Assembly: GCA_034620365.1 (NCBI GenBank)
Contig: JAQGEQ010000084.1
Location: forward strand, 62,001 to 126,000
Direction of reading: 5' to 3'
DNA from: Pegea sp. RAD2-039
Lineage: Eukaryota > Chordata > Thaliacea > Salpida > Salpidae
Length of the DNA: 64,000 nucleotides
Shown: piece by piece, positions 34,949-44,006 of the stretch
How positions within the stretch are numbered: the stretch's first letter is position 1
Layout: the number at the start of each line of letters is the position of its first letter
Made by a program: the position numbers and the translations under genes
The notes under the pieces: generated by a model
What the model was told of the DNA's origin: nothing
What the model saw: only the letters and a program-made list of their open reading frames with translations
Database searches by the model: none

Positions 34949-35204
34949 ATGTTTCGTGCAAGAGGTATTACTCGCTCACTTTTACTGAAATTTTATGAGA
35001 AAACTTTACCGCATTATTTTTAAAACTGGATTTTCTGTTACAGGTGAATTTTGCTTCGATACACATGCAAAAAAAGCTGCAGGGTCTAATTCATTTGATT
35101 GTGAGGAAGTCTGTTCAACTATTCCACCTAATAAACGATTAAGAAAAAAAATGTTGAGTGATTTTATTGATTTAAAATTTAAAAAACTTGTGAAAAGTTA
35201 TTAG
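34949..35204 (+). CDS. Possible two-exon small protein
   Basis: Exons 34949-34964 and 35044-35204 join in phase across an intron (GTATTA...TTACAG) to give 58 aa. The product begins MFRARGEFCFDTHAKKAAG, carries FDCEEVC, and has a basic C-terminus (KRLRKKMLSDFIDLKFKKL). Not recognised. The first exon is very short and its start is chosen only by phase. The downstream exon could instead belong to a longer gene whose upstream exons I missed. Confidence 0.3.
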
Positions 35205-35355
35205 GGATAAAACTATATTTTATATAAAAATATTTATAATGTAAATACATTTTAAAAACTTTTATAATGTTTTAAAAAACACTAATTATATCACTTTTTA
35301 GTAGTACTATTAACTTTTATATGCTTAAGAAGCTTATGACAAAAGTTTGTATTCT

Positions 35356-36798
35356 TTAAATTAGAAATAACCCACCACAGTTTAAGTGAAAGGCTTCATA
35401 GTTTTCTTTAAACGCTGTAGATTGAAAATCAGCACCTTTATAAGGTCTTTTACAAGAAGAGTGATGACTATTAGCTGTAGAAGAAAGTTGATTTTTCATG
35501 GATTGTGTTGTGTAACTGATTTGAGTTTTTTGAAGTTGCTTGGTTTTTTCTTTTAACATCATAGATAGCTAAAACAAAATACAGGACATTTTTTCATGAG
35601 TATAATAAATCGGTTTTATTTGTTACAATCGTTTTAGGTCTTACATAAATTTTTTCAACAGTGTCAAAAAAATTGTTTGACGGTTACAGTAAAAATTCTT
35701 ATTTATTTAGATTAGTTAACCAAAAAGTATCAAAAACCTCATCACATCTTCGTTTTGAAGATTCGAGTTCTTTTCGAACTAGAGCAAGCTCAGATGAAGT
35801 TGCTCGATTTTCAACTTTCATCGATGATGTAATTTTATTGCAGTAGGTTTCCAGTTTGCTTAACTTTTCATTTGTTTTGTTTATTTGATACTCCTTTAAA
35901 TATAAATATGTATTAATAATCAGTTTATTAGAGCAGTTTTTAATTAGTTTTCTATATGAAAGGCATTATTAAATATATTTCACTAGTATTAAACTACCTT
36001 ATATAAGTTTTCTTGATTATTCTGAAAAATCCAAAAATTTAATGCCCTAGAACATATATCCATAATGACATCAGGTTTCTGACCAATCAATACCATTGTT
36101 TTATATGATTCAGAAAGTTGTAAATTAATACGAACAATATTTAAATCTCCATCTTTCAAATCATGATTGCATGCTGGACATATCTTTTGAGGAACTAAAT
36201 ACATAAACAGAACTTTAAAATACAATATATTTTATCAGAATTAATCACTTTAAATAAACAATTATACAAAAATCAATAAATAACAAACACATAAGAAAGA
36301 TTTTCAATATTACAAAGTAGTTTTATAAACTATTGTAATATAAGACTCAAAAATAAAACAATCAAACTTATATTTATATACTTGCAATATGAAATTAGGC
36401 TAACAAATAAGATAAAAGTTAAAATTCTACATAACAGAAACATAGTTACAGAAAAATTAGGTTATTTTTATTTGATTTTAAGACTTTTATACCTTACATT
36501 TAAATGTTTTTATATAAAACTAAAATGTCTGTGTGATATTTTGATATTCTGACATTATAAGCTAGTTAAATAAACTGAAATTATAAAATTAATCTTTTAT
36601 TTGTTTGTAAAACTTAATCTTATTTTTAGAACAAAATAACTTATAAAAATTTAATTTTATACTTATCAAATAAAAATTACCAAGATGCTTTTCTCCATCA
36701 TCATCACAAAATATATGTGAGCAAGATGTTACCCATGCCTTACCAGAAGAAAGTATTTTTCTGCATTTTCTAAAGTTACATCTGAGTTCACTATCCAT
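35356..36798 (-). CDS. CCNB1IP1: CCNB1IP1 / HEI10 meiotic RING E3 ligase
   Basis: Four exons on the minus strand: 36798-36681, 36194-35998, 35893-35738, 35568-35356, 227 aa (human 277). The N-terminus shows the family's RING: CNFRKCRKILSSGKAWVTSC, then SHIFCDD and KICPACNHDL. The diagnostic linker SESYKTMVLIGQKPDVIMDI and SRALNFWIFQNNQENLYKEY follows, then a coiled coil (KLSKLETYCNKITSSMKVEN) to about residue 160 and a Ser-rich tail. HEI10 is a SUMO/ubiquitin-type ligase that settles on designated crossover sites on the synaptonemal complex. The C-terminus is shorter than in vertebrates and its last residues, after STAFKEN, are less certain: another small exon could exist. Confidence 0.93.
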
Positions 36799-39087
36799 TA
36801 TATTTTGTTAATTCTAAAAAAGTCTTATTCTATAGTGCTTAAAAAGATAGAAATCAGCTTATTAATGTAAATTTTAATTATATGATATCTTAGATAACTA
36901 AATAATCTAAAGGCTTATTAAACTAAAGGTTAAGAAATATTTATTTAGTTTTATACAGAGCAATTCGTTAAAATATTACAGCCAACCGATTTTGAAAAAT
37001 ATTTTTAGAAATTATTGCAAATTCATAAAAGAAATATTTCGAAAAAAATTTTATGAAAAATTCTAAATGAAAAACACAACTGTGAATCATTAGATAACAA
37101 AATAAAAATGTTTAATATTTTTAATGAAAAATACAAAAATAAAAATACACAAAATTAAAACCCAATTTTCTTAATTATCGATTTATTAATGCTGATAAAC
37201 TTTTGAGTTCTGTAGAAATAAAGCATTCTGTTCGTTTGAAAATGTAGTTTATCAAAAAAGGTGAAAAATAATAATCCAAAATTCTGGAAAGCAAAGTTTC
37301 GTTTTTTCTAACAATAATTTAATTCATCAATAATTCATTTTCAAAAAGAAAACTCATTAATAATAAAATTATTCTATTTTAAAAGTAGATTTGTGAATGC
37401 CACTGTAATTTTAATAAACTTTTTAATACACAATTTTTTATTTTACAGCTCAATATAAAATTAATTGTTTTTCTGAATAGGAAAACTAATTAAAAAAATT
37501 ATTAAATATTATTTGTCGTTATAGCAACATAAATATCGAAGAAAAAAGCTAAAACAAATAATTTTAGTTTTATAAGGTATCTTGCAACTATAACCAAATA
37601 AAAAAACATATTTTTCAAAGCAAATTATATGCAAAATATGTTTTTAATTTATTTTAAATGAAACGTTAAAAAAATGCTCAATCATAAGGAATAATGGAAA
37701 AATTGGACGAGTAATCTTAAATGGATTTAGAAAATAAGTTATTTTACATATTACTAAAAATACCATTAACATGCATAACAAAAATACTACTATTATATAT
37801 AATAGAAAGCTCTTTAAGAAATGACATTTTTGTCACATGGTAATAAAATAATTTATTTCAGGACTACAAATAAATTTTTTATTGCAAAACTTTTTTATCA
37901 AAAAATTAAGCAATGGTTTAATAATAAATGTCTGCTTCGGCCGAGAACGAACATGTGGCTTGTGCTCTGAGTGATGACCTTAAAAAAACAAAGCAAAGCA
38001 CAGTGAAATGAAGAGGAAATACACGAACAAGACACAGTGAAATGGAATGGAAAAAGACTTTAGGGTTTCTTTAAAATTAATTTTTTTTCTCTTTCCTTCA
38101 GTTGTTTACGTAATAGAGGAATGGATTATGAAAGTATGTTGAAAATAAATTATAATTATAATAATAAACAGCGTAGTCCTTTTATGAATCACCACTAGTA
38201 TTTGTTATAAAAATTATACAACTCAAAATTTTAAAACAGGGCTTAAAGAAACAAGCATTGATTAAAAGACAAGAATCTTACTTCTAGAATTTTGCATTTC
38301 GGTGATGTTTACAAACTTTAGTTTGTTTTTGGCAGCCGGTTATAAAAAAGATTTCTGGAACATTTTAAATACTTAAGACAAAAAGAGTATGCAAGGTCAA
38401 CTTTGACATAGAAAGTATGTTCGATCAGATACCTCTTGACATGGGCAATAGGCCTGGATTATAGTGGGGAGCAGCGTGTGCTGAACTACCCTCACTTTTT
38501 TATCCACAGTGACTTAGTCTGTGACCTGGGACAGTACCATCTAGGTTAACAGATTTTATGTCTATAGCCTTTGTTTCTTTTAAAGTAACCCAAAGCAGCG
38601 GCACTATTTACCCATAGATAGAAAAAATGGAAGACAAAACTTCAGTTTGGTCACCTAAACACAAAGTAGTGTACAAAGCTCCGAACTGTTCATCATTTTA
38701 AGCATCCTAGAAAATGGATCACAAGCAAACTCCACAACGCCAGGCTTAATACTATATTTAGTAATATTTCATACGATTGAAAAAAATTTTATCTTTTCAA
38801 CTTCTGAAAACCAAATAAAATATTTATCTAGCTTATTCTATTTTCGCCAGGTAGCGTAAATAATTTATTCATAAAACGTATGTAGACCTAAATATTAGTA
38901 ATAGCTGTTGGTCTAGTTCAAAATATCATGAGCTAATAAATTTCTATGAAATATGAATCAGGGTTCGTATTTTACCGTATTAGCAGAAAAATTAGAGAAT
39001 TTAAAACAAACAAAGCGGACTTTTTTTATTAGTGTTTTTCAAGACAATCATGACAATAAGGCTATCATGACAATAGGTACTTTTATT
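36799..39087. other. Intergenic, repeat-bearing region
   Basis: No gene seen. At about 37925-38060 there is a copy of the CTTCGGCCGAG repeat family. At 38400-38560 a GC-richer block (starting ACATAGAAAGTATGTTCGAT) looks like transposon debris but gives no translation I recognise. Confidence 0.4.
37925..38060 (+). repeat. CTTCGGCCGAG-family dispersed repeat
   Basis: Starts TGCTTCGGCCGAGAACGAAC and contains AAAGCACAGTGAAATGAAGA. The first part recurs at 42411 and, inverted, at 58727-58690. The second part recurs at about 61680. No coding content. Confidence 0.5.
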
Positions 39088-39319
39088 CACCAATGCAATA
39101 GCTTTTTTTTTTATTTTATATATATAAATGCGAAGGAGGGTGCCTAAAGAGAGCACATCTCACTAACACGCATTCTCATGAGTTTTTTATAGTTTTTTCT
39201 CAGGAGTTTTATATGTCTCCACCTGGGGTCGAACCCGGTACTTCATGGCTAGATGTACCTTGTAGCTAGGTGTAGTAACCGCTTCGCCACCAAGCAGGAC
39301 ACCAATGCAATAGCTTTTT
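39088..39319 (-). mobile_element. Complete tRNA-derived SINE with 20-bp target-site duplication
   Basis: The identical 20-mer CACCAATGCAATAGCTTTTT occurs at 39088-39107 and 39300-39319 and brackets the element. Read on the minus strand, the head has a pol III A box (TGGCGAAGCGG) and a B box (GGTTCGACCCC) within a tRNA-like 85 nt. A short body follows, then the tail module GAGAATGCGTGTTAGTGAGA plus the GTGC/GCAC hairpin, and an A-rich end next to the left duplication. This order is that expected from LINE-mediated target-primed insertion. The other tail copies in the window are 5'-truncated relatives. Confidence 0.88.
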
Positions 39320-40011
39320 GTAAAACAGGTTTTGTTTTTTGTCGAGTGGTATTAGTAAATTAAAAAATTAAATTTTCTTTCATTATACCTCAAGTCTAGC
39401 AAGTTGAATTTAAGAGATATTTTTTTGTTTTGCCAAAAACGAACACAATTATTTAATTAAATAATTTTTTGGTAACAGCAAATATAAAAGTTTTCTTTCA
39501 TTTTATTTAAAAAAGGATTTTTGCTTCTTTAATTTATACTTTTATTCAGGACTCCAGACTTGAAAAATTTAAACGTTTGTAGTCCCCATATATAGGTGCC
39601 GCACAGCTTAAATACAAATATATTTACTCAACTGATCAGGACAATCGTTCTTGTATCCTACCCGGATGTTCCCACCTATCAGTTGCCAAATACTGTTCTA
39701 AATAATCTTCTTGTAATCTGACTTTTTGAAATGTTTTTGATAATAAAAATCAAAAAATAAAGAATGAATGAATGTTATATTTAGATGCCTAAGCAGTGAA
39801 CAAGAAATGGACTATTAGAGGCCTATATCAAAAATTGCCACTATCAGTTAACATCATCAATGTATAAATTAAAAGATAAATAACAAATATGAACGGTTCG
39901 AAAACATTGAAGAGAAGAATAGCGAAAAATGGTAATTACAGATCCGGTGCACCAAAGAACTTATTTCTTTTCACCCAATATAACAGCAAAGCAGTAGAGA
40001 AGCCACAAATA
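39320..40011. other. Intergenic region including the probable XBP1 3'UTR
   Basis: No coding sequence seen. The XBP1 3'UTR should occupy the right end. I could not choose its poly-A site. Confidence 0.4.
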
Positions 40012-42101
40012 TTATGTTAACTGTGGAAAGAGACCTTGACTTGGGTCTTCAAGATCAGTAAAAAGAAAGTTATCATCGGACAACATAGGATATCCTGTTT
40101 CGGATAGATTAGTGTCAGAAAAACATCCAAAGCTAGAAGCAGAAGTGGGAGTAGGAGACAGAAATGAATCAGATTTTTGCAGAAGAGGTGTTGTAAAGAA
40201 TTGGTTTAGATTCTCATTAGACTCTTGTTGAGTACTCTTCTGAGTTTCATCCATAAATATGTCTGATAGTGATGCAAAAAAGGGATCGCATTTTGTGGGT
40301 TTACTTACAGCAGGTCGAAGTTTAGTAGATGAGTTTTTGATTATTTTTATATTGGAAGATAAATTATTATTATTTTTGGGTTTACAGATGTTGATTTTGA
40401 TGAAGGAAGGCTTGCTTGTTTGCGGGTAAACTTTTGTTACTGGTATAAGATGTGGTTGGGCAGAATTAGATGGATGAGGTCTCTTTGTTGCTACAGGGGC
40501 GATCTTTACAACATTCAATTCATTCTTACGATCCTCATTGAACAAAGGTTGGGTCACTTCGTGGATAGATCCAAGGCTTTCTATAAAAAAAAGAGCTAAA
40601 AAATGGAAGAGTTATAAAAAACTAGAGAATCTTACCGATGGTCTGATCTTCTGTTTGTCCAAAACCGTTTCCTTGCCACAAACTGCAGAAGTTTTGATGG
40701 TTTGTTTCAGAGGTTTCAGTTTGATTGAACAAGTCACCAAGGATGTCGTCAATTTTGTTAGATGAGGAAGAATTATCGATAGTTTTCGAGTGTCCTTGGA
40801 GTGGATCTGGTGAGAGATTCCAGCTTCCTGCTGCTGAGGTAACTTTGAAAGGTCTCCGTGTGCCCATAACACGGCTGGTTTTGGGGATGCACACTCCACA
40901 GACACATCTTCAACTGAATCAATAAATCTCTTCTCTTCTTCATTATTGGCAACACACAATAATGGACTTTTGTTAATCGAAAATGAACTCTTGATCGAAT
41001 CATCAATCACTACTTCATTATCATCTGAAGATTGGATAATGATTTAGATTTCTAATAAAGTTTCATCATAAGAATTCATTACCTGATGATTCATCAGGGG
41101 ATAAAACTGAATCTGGGACCATTCTATCTTTGTTTGGAGCCACATAACCATTCATAGCTGCTTCCATTTCAATTAAACTATTTCTAGGTTCTTCTAGATC
41201 ATTTAAGCCATCACAAGTAATATCAAGACGGTTTTTAAGTTCGATATTTTCTTGACGGTAGTAGTCAGCTTTCTTGTACAACTTTTGGTTAAGAGTCAGC
41301 AGCTGTCGACTCTATTTAAAGTAGAAATTAAAAACTGCTGAAAGCCTTTCAATAAAATTAATTACCAATGTCTTAAGATTAGAAACTTCGTCTTCTAGGG
41401 ACTCTAATTTCATTTTTTTGCGATCGCGAGCACATTGGGCAGCCACACGGTTTTTGAGTTTTCTAAAAAATGTTTGAAATTATGACAATAAAAAAATGAT
41501 TCGTCAATTTTGTTTAAAGATCTTAAAACAATTTATGGTGAGAGGTATACTTTGAATAAATCTTTCAATTAATTATAAATTTATAGATAATAATCGATAT
41601 TTTATTTAATAATTCAAAATAAAATATATAATTAAAACTAAGAGATATTGAGAAAGATTTATATTTAAGTATATAAATTACAAATTAAATTTATTGATTT
41701 GACGTGGTTTAAACAACAACAATATGTAAAAATATATATTTGAATAAATTATTCTATTTATTATTACAGCTTATCATAATAAAAATAACAAAACAAAAAC
41801 TTTCATAAAAAGCTTCAAGGCAAAAAAATAACTAAAAAATTTCAAAATAACTGATAATTAAAAAAATATCTTAAATCAAATTTATACTAATATAAAAAGA
41901 AAATAAATAATAAAACCTTCTCTGGACTTTTTCTTCAGGAGTTAAATTAGTAAGTCGTCTTCGTTTTCTGGGAGCTGACCCATCTTTAGGCTCAAATAAC
42001 CCAACTGCATATTTAGGGACTTTATTTTCACCAATAAAACTTGACAAAGATACTAACTTGGGAGATAAGAAAATTGGTTTTGATGATTTAATTGTTTCCA
42101 T
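40012..42101 (-). CDS. XBP1: XBP1 bZIP transcription factor of the unfolded protein response
   Basis: Five exons on the minus strand: 42101-41917, 41462-41366, 41311-41083, 41024-40636, 40580-40012. The bZIP spans about residues 46-125: basic region RRKLKNRVAAQCARDRKKMK, then leucine heptads (SLEDEVSNLKTL, RQLLTLNQKL). Exon 4 is open in two frames. The unspliced message (XBP1u) would give 308 aa ending in KALDLSTK. Removing the 41-nt IRE1 intron at 40874-40834 shifts into the second frame and gives 475 aa (XBP1s) with a C-terminal activation region (DPFFASLSDIFMDE, LSDDNFLFTDLEDPSQG). The spliced coding length divides exactly by three. IRE1 on the ER membrane should cut this mRNA under ER stress and a tRNA ligase rejoin it. 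A perfect ER-stress element lies upstream. Confidence 0.96.
40834..40874 (-). other. IRE1-type (non-spliceosomal) intron of XBP1, 41 nt
   Basis: Both ends sit in 7-nt hairpin loops of the CNG|CNGN type. The 5' loop is CAG|CCGT (40877-40871) on a stem CCCAAAAC with GTTATGGG: seven pairs and one A·A mismatch. The 3' loop is CAG|CAGC (40836-40830) on a stem AGTTACCT with AGGAAGCT: seven pairs (one G·U) and one A·A mismatch. The two stems have the same three-pair, mismatch, four-pair design. Excision joins CCA G to CA GCA GGA and moves from the XBP1u frame to the XBP1s frame (41 = 2 mod 3). Neither end is a normal GT-AG site. Confidence 0.85.
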
Positions 42102-42244
42102 ATTTAATCTGGTTTAAAAAAAAGAGTCGCTGACTAAAGAGTAATATAGAAAAATTGAGGCGGTTCAAAGTATGGAAAATATCGACTGAATTCTGATACA
42201 TAACCTAATTGTTGGCATAAATTTCTGCCTACGTTTACTACTTG

Positions 42245-42263
42245 CGTGGTGCGACCTGATTGG
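42245..42263 (-). promoter_or_regulatory. ER-stress response element (ERSE) upstream of XBP1
   Basis: On the minus strand the sequence CCAAT, nine bases (CAGGTCGCA), then CCACG is a perfect ERSE-I. It is located 144-162 nt upstream of the ATG. NF-Y binds CCAAT and ATF6 or XBP1 binds CCACG at exactly this spacing. It should let ER stress raise XBP1 mRNA and feed the IRE1 step. Confidence 0.8.
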
Positions 42264-42407
42264 TGGAAATTTATGATAATAAAAAAGCTTTTTCGTGGTA
42301 ACCTAGAAATATAAACAAACAATTTTAATCAATATTTAATCAATTATTAAATTTTCTAAAAATATAATTTTATGGCTTTTTAATTCTAGGTTGTTTAGTA
42401 GTAGTTG

Positions 42408-42600
42408 ACCGCTTCGGCCGAGAATGGTCATGTTGTGAGCCGGGGTTGAAGTTATGGAGATCCAGTTGCTGCCCATGCAGTAGGCATGAGTTTGTACTCT
42501 TCACGCCAACAAGGTTATACAGCGGAATAGACGGATTAATACGGCTACGCCTGGATGGCGTCGTAGGAGGTACCAGAACGACACGACAACTAACTGCTAT
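42408..42600 (+). repeat. CTTCGGCCGAG-family dispersed repeat, long copy
   Basis: Begins CGCTTCGGCCGAGAATGGTC and continues for almost 200 bases of clearly higher GC (ACGGCTACGCCTGGATGGCG). The start recurs at about 37927, 54948 and, inverted, 58727-58690. Possibly a non-autonomous element; ends not defined. Confidence 0.5.
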
Positions 42601-43459
42601 TCAAGTTTTTGCAAATATATGTCGATTGCCAACTTATACAAAATCTATAAATTACTTCTACTGATTTATAAAAAATTATACTGTCTCTCTGATTTTATTC
42701 TAAAATATTTCCTTTGTAGAAGAAATTTACGTTTTTACTCGGTGAGAGCAAGGCTACAAATAATTATCATTCTGCCAGATTAACGTTGGGTTTAAACCAG
42801 CGTTGATAGTTTTTAAGGGCGTTAGACAAGCACTGACACAAGGTCTGTAAATAATTCAATTAAAAGCTGTTTTTAGTTTTAAGGGGCCCACAGTCTAAAT
42901 AGATAGTTCCTAGGAAATAAAAAAGTAAGATCTTAGTAAACCGGGGTTAAATTTGCGCTACAGCCAAAATAGTTGAAATGTAATCGTAACTAGTTTAGTA
43001 GAAAATCTAGAATTTTTTAGTGGGTAATATATTTAACGTTAGCTCGACATTTAATTAGAATTAGCTCATTACATTTAAAATCATCACCATCGAATAAAAG
43101 CCCTTGTATTTATGGGATTATAAACTTAGGAAGGAAAATCTCAACTTAAAAATTCTTTTAACCAAATCTGATGCAAAAATGATTTTTAAGACAAAATAGA
43201 AACTTGAAATAGAAATTTAACATTTTGGAAATCTTTTTTCAGGTCAACATTTCTCTAATTGACGCATAATTCAAAAGTATATACCAAAAGATTACAAGAA
43301 AAGAATTAGTGGCTACAAAATGGTTTAAAAATTTGCAAATAGCAAATCAAAGTAATATCTTGAATTACTCATTCATAAATAATTATTTGAAAACCTTATA
43401 ACTCCATAAATTTTTCTCAAAGGTGTTTTCAATTTAATTCTAACTTAATAGGTATTATT

Positions 43460-43531
43460 TGAGAGAGTGTTTGTTAGCGAGAGGTGCTCCCTTCAGGCAC
43501 CCTTTTTTGCGTTTATTGTAATAAATAAATT
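43460..43531 (+). repeat. SINE 3'-end copy
   Basis: Tail module GAGAGTGTTTGTTAGCGAGA, then GGTGCTCCCTTCAGGCACC (hairpin kept) and TTATTGTAATAAATAAAT. Confidence 0.75.
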
Positions 43532-44006
43532 GTGCTTAAATTTCAATTTCTCTAGCAATGATAATCTCTTTTTTATATTATTTTTCATTTATTTTATCTT
43601 ATGTTATATCCGTCTACAAATTTGAAATTTTCTTTTAATTTTATTCAAAATAACTTATAAACTATCAAAAGTAGATTAAAAAGTGATTGTAGATTTTGAA
43701 GGGTAGCAAAATTGGTTTTATTTAGAATACCAACTGATAGAAACTTAAATGAAATGTTTAGTTGCCTTTGTTATATATAAAATATATTTTGTTCACTAAA
43801 TAATGAACCCTTGAAGTAAAGTAAAATCACAAACAAAAACAGATTTCTTTGCTAAACTTTTGAATTTAAAATACTTTATAGCACCAACAGAGTTTGTACC
43901 AAAAAATCAGTTAAAAGCTTATTGATTTCAACAATAAACTAAAATGTTTAATTAATTATATTTATTACATAATCTTAAAAGCAAATTTTAAAGTAATTAA
44001 TAGATA

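Larger units (their letters stand above)
42264..44006. other. Intergenic region with repeats
   Basis: 42408-42600 is GC-richer than its surroundings and begins with CGCTTCGGCCGAGAATGGTC. A SINE tail lies at 43460-43531. A minus-strand AATAAA for ACY1 lies near 43961. The 72-codon frame at 42446 is within repeat DNA. Confidence 0.45.

Noticed and set aside
40856-40874. CCGTGT/ACACGG hairpin with loop TATGGGC as the XBP1 5' cleavage site
   Set aside because: The stem is good, but the loop does not fit CNG|CNGN. The overlapping hairpin with loop CAGCCGT fits and gives a matching partner for the 3' site.
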